From: Parabacteroides sp.
GTDB taxonomy: Bacteria > Bacteroidota > Bacteroidia > Bacteroidales > Tannerellaceae
Direction of reading: 5' to 3'
Length of the DNA stretch: 58,743 nt
Assembly (NCBI GenBank): GCA_017481945.1
Contig: JAFUOJ010000018.1
Location: forward strand, 1-58,743
A program made the position numbers and the translations under genes. Numbering within the stretch: position 1 is the stretch's first letter; the number at the start of each line of letters is the position of its first letter. This document shows, in pieces, positions 18,462 through 27,971 of the stretch. The notes below the pieces were generated by a model. It worked only from the letters and a program-made list of their open reading frames with translations. It was not told where the DNA came from and did no database searches.

Positions 18462-19604
18462 ATGCGTTGGATTGGTTTTGTCTTTTGTGGATTCCTGTCG
18501 GTCTCTTGTGTGGAGAACTCAGTAGTCAAACAGGAAAAGGAGCTTCGGATTGAAGCAGCTTTGCGAAGTGATAAGCATTTGGAGTTGGGTGATTTGACGG
18601 ACTCTATAGATTGTGTGCTTTTGGAGACGACTGATTCTTCTCTGTTGGCAAACAGATCCTATTTACTTTATGGAGATGAGAAAGATTTGTTTGTGCGTTC
18701 GGGGGATCTGCTTTTCCGTTTCCGGGCGGATGGACGTTTCTTGAATAAGATAGGAGAAGTGGGAAATGGTCCCGGAGAATATGAACTCTTGTATTCCGTA
18801 TCGGTAGACCCGAAGGAGGAACGGTTGGTTTTCTATGTCGGACAAAGGCGGGTACAGTTTTGGAACTATGCGGGACGCTTGGAGAAGGAATTGACGCTGT
18901 CGGGCAAGGGGGAGATAACAAACGTACAGCTTTTGGGGCAGGACAAACTGGTGGCAGAGCAACGCCTCTATTCAGACAAGGGGGTAGAGACAACGATTCA
19001 GCTCTTTGACCTCTCCGGAAAATGCGTGAAAGAGATTCCGATTCATCGGGATGAGGAGTCGGTGAATAGGACGATGATGACAGTCCCCTTGATGTACAGT
19101 CGGGAGGGGAACGTGAAGTATAAAGATATACATGAGAAGTCGCTGTATGCCTTTTCGGGAACTGACGGGGCGGTGGAATGGACCTTCGAGTTGGGAGAAT
19201 ATGCTCCGTCGAGGGAGTTATTGGAAGATGTGAATAAAAAAGAGACGCTGTTGAGGGAGTTTGCACAGCTGGTCGATGTACGGGAGAGTGAGAACTGCTT
19301 CTATCTTTTGATGGTCTATGCCAAAACGTTAAGAGGGATGATTGTGGATAAAAAGACGGGAGCAGTTCTGTTTAGCGAGTCCATCGCAATGCCTCAAAGA
19401 GGGGGTGGCTTGAAAAATAACTTCATACAAAATACGGCTTTCTGGCCTACCTATATTTCGGATCAGAATGTAGCCTATGCGTTGCTGTCAGTTGATAGGT
19501 TAAGCCCTACCGGAAAGGAGGAACTTCGTACTTATTTGTCTCCAAGTAACTTCCCAATCCCTGAGGATTCGAATCCTGTTGTAATTAAAGCCTATGTAAA
19601 GTGA
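18462..19604 (+). CDS. Six-bladed beta-propeller lipoprotein (BF3164/DUF4934-like)
   Basis: This 380-residue protein is probably a surface or periplasmic lipoprotein of the six-bladed propeller group that is abundant in Bacteroidales. The signal peptide has lipobox SVSC. Propeller-like segments include LFRFRADGRFLNKIGEVGNG followed by PGEYELL, VEWTFELGEYAPS, and a C-terminal end with PSNFPIPEDSNPVVIKAYVK. The GNGPGEY pattern is typical of the group. I start at the ATG at 18462; a GTG six bases upstream is also possible. Two decayed or shortened relatives lie at 15375 and 30857. Function in this group is not established. It is followed by a short stem that also ends tspO. Confidence 0.75.
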   Translation: MRWIGFVFCGFLSVSCVENSVVKQEKELRIEAALRSDKHLELGDLTDSIDCVLLETTDSSLLANRSYLLYGDEKDLFVRSGDLLFRFRADGRFLNKIGEVGNGPGEYELLYSVSVDPKEERLVFYVGQRRVQFWNYAGRLEKELTLSGKGEITNVQLLGQDKLVAEQRLYSDKGVETTIQLFDLSGKCVKEIPIHRDEESVNRTMMTVPLMYSREGNVKYKDIHEKSLYAFSGTDGAVEWTFELGEYAPSRELLEDVNKKETLLREFAQLVDVRESENCFYLLMVYAKTLRGMIVDKKTGAVLFSESIAMPQRGGGLKNNFIQNTAFWPTYISDQNVAYALLSVDRLSPTGKEELRTYLSPSNFPIPEDSNPVVIKAYVK

Positions 19605-19612
19605 TAGGAGGG

Positions 19613-19637
19613 CCCCAGAGTCGAAAGGTATCTGGGG
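19613..19637. terminator. Hairpin between converging propeller and tspO genes
   Basis: CCCCAGA and TCTGGGG pair around an 11-base loop immediately between the two stops. The T-run is weak, so it is a probable rather than certain terminator. Confidence 0.6.
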
Positions 19638-20102
19638 TTAATTGTATAGAACAATGTATCCGTTTAGATAAGTGGCCAGACAGAGCCAGAGGAGGTAGGG
19701 GAAGAAGAGATAGGCGCTGACCTTTTTGATTGGGAAGCTTTTGAGGATATATAACAGGACGTAGATGTCGAGTAAAAGGATGTTGATGAAACCGAATAGG
19801 GGATTTTGCTGATGAAAAAATAGGATACTCCAGGTAAAATTGAGAAACAACTGAATCCCGAAGAGTTGGAGGAGATCTCTTTTCTTCTCTGTCTCTGATA
19901 TTAGGATGAGGCCGATAGAAAGTCCCATACAGAGATAGAGAAAACTCCAGACGATTGGGAATAGGTAGTTTGGAGGTGTCAATGTAGATTTATAGAGAAG
20001 AGGATACCAGTTTGTCAGAGAGTTCTCCTGAAAATGGCCGGCCGTTCCTCCGACAAGGAAACAGATAAAAATAGGGAGAATGAGTTTAATTGCTTTTTTC
20101 AT
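19638..20102 (-). CDS. tspO: TspO/MBR-family membrane protein
   Basis: This 154-residue inner-membrane protein has five hydrophobic segments and the TspO signature residues: TPPNYLFPIVWSFLYLCMG in the second helix region, LNFTWSILFF, and PYLLWLCLATYLN near the end. TspO proteins bind tetrapyrroles such as haem and protoporphyrin and affect stress responses; the exact role varies among bacteria. The length matches the family. It is transcribed alone, opposite to the V-ATPase operon; no clear -7 box was found in front of it. Confidence 0.92.
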   Translation of the reverse strand: MKKAIKLILPIFICFLVGGTAGHFQENSLTNWYPLLYKSTLTPPNYLFPIVWSFLYLCMGLSIGLILISETEKKRDLLQLFGIQLFLNFTWSILFFHQQNPLFGFINILLLDIYVLLYILKSFPIKKVSAYLFFPYLLWLCLATYLNGYIVLYN

Positions 20103-20303
20103 ATTCTTTGACCTTTGAAAATTTGATTTTGAGATATAACAAAGAGAAGGGCTTCTTGGTTTATGGGAGGAATGGGGGATTGATATTGTTATATTTACCT
20201 CTGTTTTTATGGAATAAGGACATCTTTTTCGTCTTTTGGGATAACAGAGGTGAGAAAAATCAGAATATCTTTGTTTGTGCTTACTTTAATTCATAAAAAA
20301 GAA

Positions 20304-20311
20304 TAACTTTG
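20304..20311 (+). promoter_or_regulatory. -7 box (TAACTTTG) for the V-ATPase operon
   Basis: TAACTTTG is a perfect TAnnTTTG match 50 bases before the first operon gene. TTTG copies lie 26 and 30 bases upstream, wider than the usual 19-21, so the -33 element is uncertain. Confidence 0.65.
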
Positions 20312-20361
20312 TAGGCAGTTTAATACAGTTACATGGGAAACAATTTAAAAAATATATAGAA

Positions 20362-20952
20362 ATGGATATCAAGATTCAGGAACTGACTGACAAAATCTAC
20401 AAAGAAGGTGTAGAGAAAGGTAACGAAGAAGCAGGGCGAATCATTGCCGAAGCAAACGCTCAGAAACAAGCCATTTTGAGTGAAGCGGAAGCAGAAGCAA
20501 AGCGAATCGTAGCTGCTGCGGAAAAACAGGCAACAGAGCTGAAGAAGAATACGGAGGCTGAATTGAAGTTGTTTGCGTCCCAATCGGTAGAAGCACTGAA
20601 AAGTGAAGTGGTAAATCTGATTACAGGAAAGATCACATCCTCTAATGTAAAGGCAATCGTTTCTGATACTGCTTTTATGCAGAAGGTTGTTTTGGAAATG
20701 GCCAAAGAATGGGTTAAGAAAGAGGCTCTTATTATCCAGACTGCTGAAGCAGATTCGTTGACTAAATATTTTGAAGCAAATGCTAAAAATCTATTGAATA
20801 ACGGAGTGAAGATAGAAAAAGTCAATGGTCATGACGCTTCATTCACGATCCTTCCGTCTGATGGTTCTTATAAAGTAAGCTTTGGGGAAGAGGAATTTAT
20901 TGCTTTCTTCAAAGAATTTCTTCGTCCGCAACTCGTAGAAATGTTGTTCTGA
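20362..20952 (+). CDS. atpE: V-type ATP synthase/ATPase subunit E
   Basis: This 196-residue subunit forms the peripheral stalk that holds the catalytic head against rotation. The first 70 residues are a long charged helix rich in alanine, glutamate and lysine (AEANAQKQAILSEAEAEAKR), typical of subunit E. The C-terminal half is the globular domain, ending FLRPQLVEMLF. It is the first gene of a seven-gene operon (E, DUF2764, A, B, D, I, K), and the next gene starts 1 base after its stop. Confidence 0.85.
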   Translation: MDIKIQELTDKIYKEGVEKGNEEAGRIIAEANAQKQAILSEAEAEAKRIVAAAEKQATELKKNTEAELKLFASQSVEALKSEVVNLITGKITSSNVKAIVSDTAFMQKVVLEMAKEWVKKEALIIQTAEADSLTKYFEANAKNLLNNGVKIEKVNGHDASFTILPSDGSYKVSFGEEEFIAFFKEFLRPQLVEMLF

Positions 20953-20953
20953 T

Positions 20954-21823
20954 ATGGGGAAATATTATTGCTTGATAGCAGGACTCCCCGATATTACGCT
21001 CGATGACAGTAAGCTGACCTATTCAGTCGCTGAATTTAGGGAAGAATTGGCGGGTATACTGACTGAAGCGGATAAAAAGTTGATAGATCTCTTTTATCTG
21101 AAGTATGATAATAAGAATCTAATGGCTTATATAAAGCATTCAGAGGTAAATCCTGAGTCTCGGGGACGTATTACCTACGATGAAATAGATGCTTTATTTA
21201 AAGCATTGCGGGAGGAAGAAAATCCGCCTAAGAATAATCAGATACCACCCTATTTTAAAGAGTTTTTCAAACTTTATCTTGAGAACGAGGATAGAGAAAG
21301 CAAGCAGGAGGTCTCTTGGGAAGATCGTTTAGCGGCTCTTTATTATGCGTATGCAATGGGAAACTCAAATAAGTTCGTGGTAGATTGGTTTGAGTTGAAT
21401 TTGAACATTAACAACATGTTGACAGCGATTACTTGTCGTAAACATGGGTTGGACAAGGCTGAATATATTGTTGGAGACAATGAGGTAGCGAAGGCGCTTC
21501 GAACATCTAATGCTCGTGACTTCGGGTTGGGAGATTTGGTGGACTATTTACCCGAATTGCAACGCATTGCAGAAGAATCCGACTTGATGGTTCGAGAAAA
21601 GAAGGTAGACCTACTCAAATGGAGATGGTTGGAAGAACAGACTTTCTTTAAAACATTTGATATAGAAAGCGTTTATGCTTATCTGTTGAAGTTGGAAATG
21701 ATTGAACGCTGGGTGACTTTAGATAAGGAAACGGGGGACAAGACATTCCGCGAGATTGTGGGAGCAATGAAGAAAGGTAGCGTGAATGCCTTGAATGAAT
21801 TTAAAAAAAATAACAATAAATAA
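20954..21823 (+). CDS. DUF2764 protein of the V-type ATPase operon
   Basis: This 289-residue cytoplasmic protein begins MGKYYCLIAGLPDITLDD, as DUF2764 proteins do. It always sits between subunits E and A in Bacteroidales V-ATPase operons. Its position matches that of subunit C in other V/A-type operons, and no other C-like gene is present, so it may fill the role of the socket that joins the rotor to the ring. That is an inference from gene order. Spacing to the genes on both sides is 1-2 bases. Confidence 0.82.
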   Translation: MGKYYCLIAGLPDITLDDSKLTYSVAEFREELAGILTEADKKLIDLFYLKYDNKNLMAYIKHSEVNPESRGRITYDEIDALFKALREEENPPKNNQIPPYFKEFFKLYLENEDRESKQEVSWEDRLAALYYAYAMGNSNKFVVDWFELNLNINNMLTAITCRKHGLDKAEYIVGDNEVAKALRTSNARDFGLGDLVDYLPELQRIAEESDLMVREKKVDLLKWRWLEEQTFFKTFDIESVYAYLLKLEMIERWVTLDKETGDKTFREIVGAMKKGSVNALNEFKKNNNK

Positions 21824-21825
21824 TT

Positions 21826-23589
21826 ATGGCTACGAAAGGAATTGTAAAAGGGATCGTTTCCAACCTTGTGACTGTAGAGGTTGATGGACCGGTTTCTCAA
21901 AATGAAATCTGTTACATTTCTGTAGGAGGCGTGAAGCTGATGGCGGAAGTTATTAAGGTAATAGGTAAAAATGCTTTTGTACAGGTTTTTGAAAGCACTC
22001 GTGGTATGCGAGTAGGGGATGAGGCAGAGTTTGAAGGACACATGTTAGAGGTGACGTTGGGACCAGGTATGTTGTCTCGCAACTACGACGGTTTGCAGAA
22101 CGACCTTGATAAAATGGAAGGCGTTTTCTTGAAACGAGGTGAATATACATTCCCTTTGGATAATGATAAATTATGGGATTTTAAACCATTGGCAAAGGTT
22201 GGCGATAAAGTCGGAGCCGGAGATTGGTTAGGTGAAGTTGATGAAAACTATCAACCTCATAAGATTATGGTCCCATTCACTTTTAAAGGAGAATATACGG
22301 TTAAAAGTTTAGTAGAAGCCGGACAATATACTATTAATAAGGTAATAGCTGTTTTAACAGATGAGGCAGGCAAAGATTGGGAAGTAAATATGATACAACG
22401 CTGGCCTGTAAAACGTGCGATTACTTGTTATAAAGAAAAACCACGTCCTTATAAATTATTAGAGACAGGTGTTCGTACGATTGATACCGTGAATCCAATT
22501 GTAGAAGGTGGTACAGGGTTTATTCCAGGTCCTTTCGGAACAGGAAAAACGGTGCTTCAGCATGCTATTTCCAAACAGGCGGAAGCGGATATCGTAATTA
22601 TTGCAGCTTGTGGTGAACGTGCGAATGAGGTAGTTGAAATTTTTACAGAGTTCCCTGAATTGGTAGATCCACATACTGGTCGTAAGTTGATGGAACGTAC
22701 TATTATTATTGCAAATACATCTAACATGCCGGTAGCTGCTCGTGAAGCTTCTGTCTATACTGCAATGACTATTGCTGAATACTATCGTAGTATGGGATTA
22801 AAGGTATTGTTAATGGCAGACTCTACTTCTCGTTGGGCACAGGCGCTACGTGAAATGTCTAACCGTCTGGAAGAACTTCCCGGACCTGACGCGTTCCCGA
22901 TGGACTTGTCTGCTATCGTGGCAAACTTTTATGCACGTGCAGGTTTTGTCTATTTGAATAATGGCCAGACCGGTTCTGTAACATTTATTGGTACTGTTTC
23001 TCCTGCGGGTGGTAACTTAAAAGAGCCTGTGACAGAAAATACCAAGAAGGTGGCTCGTTGTTTCTATGCGTTGGAACAGGAACGTGCTGACCGCAAACGT
23101 TATCCGGCAGTGAATCCGATTGATAGTTATTCTAAATACTTAGAGTATCCAGAATTTCAGGAATATATTGCGCAACATATTTCTCCGACTTGGATTGAGA
23201 AGGTTAATGAGATTAAAACTCGAATGTTGCGTGGTAAGGAGATCGCAGAACAGATTAATATCTTGGGTGATGATGGTGTGCCAGTTGAATATCATGTGAC
23301 TTTCTGGAAATCTGAGTTGATTGACTTTGTGATTTTACAACAGGATGCATTTGATACGATTGACGCAGTAACCCCATTGGAACGTCAGGAGTTTATGTTG
23401 GATAAAGTAGTTAAGATCTGTCATACTGAATTCAATTTTGATTCTTTCCTTGAGGTAATGGATTATTTTAAGAAGATGATCAATATATTCAAGCAGATGA
23501 ACTATTCAGAATATAAGAGCGAACAGTTTAAGAAGTTTAATGAACAACTTGAGGAACTGTTAGCAAGTAAGGGATCATTGGAAGGTTAA
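21826..23589 (+). CDS. atpA: V-type ATPase catalytic subunit A
   Basis: This 587-residue protein is the catalytic subunit. It has the P-loop GPFGTGKT (residues 235-242), the long non-homologous insertion typical of V-type A subunits before it, and the segments ADSTSRWAQALREMSNRLEE and PGPDAFP. The length fits A subunits. It hydrolyses or makes ATP at the interface with subunit B. It is translationally close to its neighbours (2 bases after DUF2764, and 37 bases before the ATG of subunit B). Confidence 0.97.
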   Translation: MATKGIVKGIVSNLVTVEVDGPVSQNEICYISVGGVKLMAEVIKVIGKNAFVQVFESTRGMRVGDEAEFEGHMLEVTLGPGMLSRNYDGLQNDLDKMEGVFLKRGEYTFPLDNDKLWDFKPLAKVGDKVGAGDWLGEVDENYQPHKIMVPFTFKGEYTVKSLVEAGQYTINKVIAVLTDEAGKDWEVNMIQRWPVKRAITCYKEKPRPYKLLETGVRTIDTVNPIVEGGTGFIPGPFGTGKTVLQHAISKQAEADIVIIAACGERANEVVEIFTEFPELVDPHTGRKLMERTIIIANTSNMPVAAREASVYTAMTIAEYYRSMGLKVLLMADSTSRWAQALREMSNRLEELPGPDAFPMDLSAIVANFYARAGFVYLNNGQTGSVTFIGTVSPAGGNLKEPVTENTKKVARCFYALEQERADRKRYPAVNPIDSYSKYLEYPEFQEYIAQHISPTWIEKVNEIKTRMLRGKEIAEQINILGDDGVPVEYHVTFWKSELIDFVILQQDAFDTIDAVTPLERQEFMLDKVVKICHTEFNFDSFLEVMDYFKKMINIFKQMNYSEYKSEQFKKFNEQLEELLASKGSLEG

Positions 23590-23626
23590 CAATTCGTTGT
23601 TATCGATTAAAAACAAAGTTTTTTAT

Positions 23627-24940
23627 ATGAAAGCATTTCAAAAGATATATACAAAGATTACCCAGATTACAAAGGCAACTTGTTCGTTGAAAGCGACAGG
23701 AGTAGGGTATGATGAGTTGGCTTCTGTGGATGGAAAGTTGGCTCAGGTAGTAAAAATTATCGGTGACGAAGTGACCTTACAGGTTTTCTCTGGGACAGAA
23801 GGTATTCGTACGAATGCCGAAGTTGTATTTATGGGAAAAGCTCCTTCTTTGAAAGTGGGAGATCAATTGGCCGGACGTTTCTTTAATGCGTATGGAGAAC
23901 CTATTGATGGGGGTCCAATTCCAGAAGGAAAAGATGTGGAAATTGGAGGACCTTCAGTAAACCCAGTTCGTCGTCAGCAACCTTCGGAATTGATTGCAAC
24001 CGGTATTGCTGGTATTGACTTGAATAATACATTGGTAACCGGACAGAAGATTCCATTCTTTGCGGATCCAGACCAACCATTTAACCAAGTAATGGCTATG
24101 GTTGCGTTACGAGCTCAATCAGATAAGATTATTTTGGGTGGTATGGGTATGACAAATGATGATTACCTGTTCTTTAAGAATACGTTTAGTAATGCCGGAG
24201 CATTGGATCGTATCGTTAGTTTCATCAATACCACAGAAGACCCTTCTGTTGAACGTATTTTGATTCCGGACATGGCTTTATGTGCAGCTGAATATTTTGC
24301 TGTAGAAAAGAATGAAAAGGTTTTGGTACTTTTGACTGACATGACGAACTATGCGGACGCTTTGGCTATTGTGTCTAACCGTATGGATCAGATTCCTTCT
24401 AAAGACTCAATGCCAGGTTCTTTATATTCAGATCTGGCTAAGATTTATGAAAAAGCGGTACAATTCCCTTCAGGTGGTTCTATTACAATCATTGCTGTGA
24501 CTACTTTGTCAGGTGGTGATATTACACATGCTGTACCTGATAATACAGGATATATTACAGAAGGTCAGTTGTATTTACGTAAAGATAGTGACGTTGGTAA
24601 GGTTATTGTGGACCCATTCCGCAGTTTGTCTCGTTTGAAACAGTTAGTAACTGGTAAGAAGACACGTGAAGATCATCCTCAAGTAATGAATGCAGCTGTT
24701 CGTTTGTATGCTGATGCTGCAAATGCGAAGACGAAGATGGAAAATGGTTTTGATTTGACCGATTATGATAATCGAGCATTGGCTTTTGCTAAAGATTATT
24801 CAAGTAAACTATTGGCTATTGATGTAAACTTAGATACGACCGAAATGCTTGATGTTGCATGGGGATTATTCTCTGAATATTTCCAGCCTGCTGAGGTAAA
24901 TATTAAGCAAGCGTTGGTTGATAAATATTGGAAGAATTGA
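23627..24940 (+). CDS. atpB: V-type ATPase non-catalytic subunit B
   Basis: This 437-residue protein is the regulatory B subunit. It has the B-type sequence GREPIDGG-like AYGEPIDGGPIPEGKDV, GIDLNNTLVTGQKIPFF, and LLTDMTNYADALAIVSNRMD, and lacks a canonical P-loop as B subunits do. I start at ATG 23627, which gives the usual N-terminus MKAFQKIYTKIT; the open frame upstream to 23597 lies between the genes and uses a poor start. It pairs with subunit A in the hexameric head. Confidence 0.96.
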   Translation: MKAFQKIYTKITQITKATCSLKATGVGYDELASVDGKLAQVVKIIGDEVTLQVFSGTEGIRTNAEVVFMGKAPSLKVGDQLAGRFFNAYGEPIDGGPIPEGKDVEIGGPSVNPVRRQQPSELIATGIAGIDLNNTLVTGQKIPFFADPDQPFNQVMAMVALRAQSDKIILGGMGMTNDDYLFFKNTFSNAGALDRIVSFINTTEDPSVERILIPDMALCAAEYFAVEKNEKVLVLLTDMTNYADALAIVSNRMDQIPSKDSMPGSLYSDLAKIYEKAVQFPSGGSITIIAVTTLSGGDITHAVPDNTGYITEGQLYLRKDSDVGKVIVDPFRSLSRLKQLVTGKKTREDHPQVMNAAVRLYADAANAKTKMENGFDLTDYDNRALAFAKDYSSKLLAIDVNLDTTEMLDVAWGLFSEYFQPAEVNIKQALVDKYWKN

Positions 24941-24954
24941 CAATCTGATAAAAT

Positions 24955-25578
24955 ATGGCAATAAAGTTTCAATATAATAAAACCTCTCTTCAGCAATTAG
25001 AGAAGCAACTGAAAATGCGTGAACGTTCTTTACCTACAATTAAAAGTAAAGAAAGTGCTTTACGTATTGAGGTGAAGCGAACTAAAGACGAGGTGGTTAA
25101 TTTGGAACTTCAGCTTGAACAGGAGATACAGAGCTATGAAAGTATGGTCGCATTGTGGAATGAGTTTAATCCTGAATTGATCGCAGTTAAGGATGTCTCT
25201 CTTTCTACAAGAAAGATTGCTGGAGTAATAGTTCCTGTATTGAATGAGGTCCAATTTGAGATTGGGCGTTATAGTTTGTTTAATGCCCCTGCTTGGTTTA
25301 CCGATGGTATTGAGCTGTTGAAGAAATTGGCTCGTACCGGTATTGAAGCTGAGTTCTCAGAAATGAAGCTGGAGTTATTGGAGCATGCGCGGAAAAAGAC
25401 TACTCAGAAAGTAAATCTTTTTGAGAAAGTTCAGATACCGGGTTATAAAGATGCAATCCGCAAGGTAAAACGGTTTATGGAAGATGAAGAGAGTCTTTCC
25501 AAGTCTTCACAGAAAATCATGCGGGCAAATCAGGAAAAGCGAAAAGCAAAAGAAGTAGTAGAGGAGGCTGAAGTATGA
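24955..25578 (+). CDS. atpD: V-type ATPase subunit D (central stalk)
   Basis: This 207-residue protein is the central rotor shaft. It begins MAIKFQYNKTSLQQLEKQLK and is mostly two long coiled-coil helices, one near each end, as in other D subunits. The stop overlaps the start of the subunit I gene (ATGA), so translation of the two is coupled. Confidence 0.92.
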   Translation: MAIKFQYNKTSLQQLEKQLKMRERSLPTIKSKESALRIEVKRTKDEVVNLELQLEQEIQSYESMVALWNEFNPELIAVKDVSLSTRKIAGVIVPVLNEVQFEIGRYSLFNAPAWFTDGIELLKKLARTGIEAEFSEMKLELLEHARKKTTQKVNLFEKVQIPGYKDAIRKVKRFMEDEESLSKSSQKIMRANQEKRKAKEVVEEAEV

Positions 25579-27422
25579 TCGCAAAAATGAATAAGTATTC
25601 GTTTCTTATTTATCATAAGGAATATGAAACGTTTTTGGAAAAACTTCGTGAGTTAGGTGTTGTTCATGTTGAAATACGCCAAACAGGCGAGATGGAGAAT
25701 GAAAATCTACAGTCTCTTTTGCAGAAACATACTTTTTATAAGAACTTGTTTAAAGAAATGTCTGCTCAGAGTGTTTTGTGTGAAAACAAACCCTCTTCTG
25801 AGTCGAATAGTACAATTGAACAGGTGATAGAAAAGTATGAAGACTCTAAAGATACTTTGCAGACACTTAATCAACAACTTCCGACTCTTGATAAAGAGAT
25901 TGCCCAGATGGAGATTTGGGGAGAGTTTGATTGGAAGGTGATTGAGGATTTAAAGGACAATGGCTGGCAATTGCAATTCTTCTGTTGTCCTGAGAGAGCT
26001 TTTGATGAGGCTTGGATTGAAGAATACAATGCGACTGTGATTAATAAGAAAGGGGGACAGTGTTATTTTGTCACTGTGAACCATGATTTAGTAAAAATTG
26101 AAGCAGAAACAGTTCGTTTACCACAGTACAAGTTGTCAGATTTAAAAGCGAAGCAATCATCTTTGTTGGTTGAGATTGAAGAAGCAAAGAAACAATTAAG
26201 TATGTATTGTGCTTCTCATTTATTCATTGTAGAGGTTGCAATGAATCAGCTACAAGGAGAAATTGATCTGTTGGAAGTCAAATTAGGCGGAGAAAAGAAA
26301 GCAGACGGTTCACTTGTTCTTTTGGAAGGTTGGGCTCCTGTAGAAAATGATGAAGCTCTTCGTGCGATGTTGGAAAAGAGTGGAGTTTATTATGAATCTC
26401 GTCCAGCAGAGAAAGAAGATAATGCTCCGATTAAACTAAAGAACAATAAGCTTACTCGTGCATTTGAAATGCTTACCAAGATGTATGGTATGCCTGATTA
26501 TGGTGAATTTGATCCGACTCCATTGTTGGCTCCTTTTTATGCCTTGTTCTTTGGTATGTGCGTAGGCGATGCTGGTTATGGGTTGTTACTTGTTCTTTTG
26601 GGATTGTACCTCAAAAAGAAGTTGAGTAAATCTATGTCTGGGCTAATGAATTTGCTTATCACATTAGGGGCTGCTACTACAATTGTAGGAGCAGTGTTCA
26701 ACACGTTCTTTGGGGCAACGCTTACCTGCTTTGACCTGCCGGCTTGGATGAAATCACTCATCATAACAGGTGACTGGGAAGGTACAACCTATAATAAGAC
26801 CATGGTCATAGCTCTTCTTGTCGGTATGTTCCACATCTGTTTTGCCATGACGGTGAAAGCTATTGGATCAACTGTACGCTATGGTTTTAAGAACTCTCTC
26901 TCCGATTGGGGATGGTGGCTTTTTGTAGGCGGTTCGGTAGTTGTAGCTACTTTGAACTATTTAGGTGTAATTGATATGGAAATGTCCAAGATGGCCTTTA
27001 TCGGCATTGGAGGAGTATCGGCCATTGGTATTTATTTGTTGAACAACATCCGACGCAATGTATTTATGAACATTGGGGCAGGACTTTGGGATACTTATAA
27101 TATGGCTACAGGCTTGATGGGTGACCTTTTGTCCTATCTCCGTTTGTATGCTCTTGGCTTGGCAGGTGGAATGCTTGGAGGTGTTTTCAACGACTTGGGT
27201 ATGCAGTTACGTGATTCTATGAGCGATTTTCTATTTGGAATCCCAGGTTGGATATGCTTTGCTTTGATATTCGTTGCCGGACATTCCTTGAATATTGCTC
27301 TCTCTTGTTTGAGTGGTTATGTACATTCCATTCGTCTTACATTTGTAGAATATTTTAAAAATTCAGGATACAATGGAAAGGGAACAAGCTATAAACCTTT
27401 TTCATTCATTCAAAATAAGTAG
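25575..27422 (+). CDS. atpI: V-type ATPase membrane subunit I (a subunit)
   Basis: This 615-residue protein is the stator membrane subunit. Residues 1 to about 300 form the cytoplasmic arm with coiled coils. The rest has seven or eight membrane segments, beginning at PFYALFFGMCVGDAGYGLLL, and including the ion-channel helix LSYLRLYALGLAGGML with the essential arginine. It carries ions past the K ring. It starts within the stop of subunit D. Confidence 0.95.
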   Translation: MIAKMNKYSFLIYHKEYETFLEKLRELGVVHVEIRQTGEMENENLQSLLQKHTFYKNLFKEMSAQSVLCENKPSSESNSTIEQVIEKYEDSKDTLQTLNQQLPTLDKEIAQMEIWGEFDWKVIEDLKDNGWQLQFFCCPERAFDEAWIEEYNATVINKKGGQCYFVTVNHDLVKIEAETVRLPQYKLSDLKAKQSSLLVEIEEAKKQLSMYCASHLFIVEVAMNQLQGEIDLLEVKLGGEKKADGSLVLLEGWAPVENDEALRAMLEKSGVYYESRPAEKEDNAPIKLKNNKLTRAFEMLTKMYGMPDYGEFDPTPLLAPFYALFFGMCVGDAGYGLLLVLLGLYLKKKLSKSMSGLMNLLITLGAATTIVGAVFNTFFGATLTCFDLPAWMKSLIITGDWEGTTYNKTMVIALLVGMFHICFAMTVKAIGSTVRYGFKNSLSDWGWWLFVGGSVVVATLNYLGVIDMEMSKMAFIGIGGVSAIGIYLLNNIRRNVFMNIGAGLWDTYNMATGLMGDLLSYLRLYALGLAGGMLGGVFNDLGMQLRDSMSDFLFGIPGWICFALIFVAGHSLNIALSCLSGYVHSIRLTFVEYFKNSGYNGKGTSYKPFSFIQNK

Positions 27423-27449
27423 TAAAAAAATAATTCAATAACAATTTAA

Positions 27450-27887
<438 letters not shown>

Positions 27888-27908
27888 TAATTGATTAAAT
27901 AACAAGTA

Positions 27909-27942
27909 AGGGGTCATGTCAGTATTGGCACGACCTCTTTTT
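27909..27942 (+). terminator. Terminator at the end of the V-ATPase operon
   Basis: AGGGGTC.TG pairs with CA.GACCTCT (one G-T pair and one mismatch) around a 10-base loop, followed by five T. It lies 22 bases after the K stop. Confidence 0.7.
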
Positions 27943-27971
27943 CATTGTTTGACAAACTCTTTAATAGATTT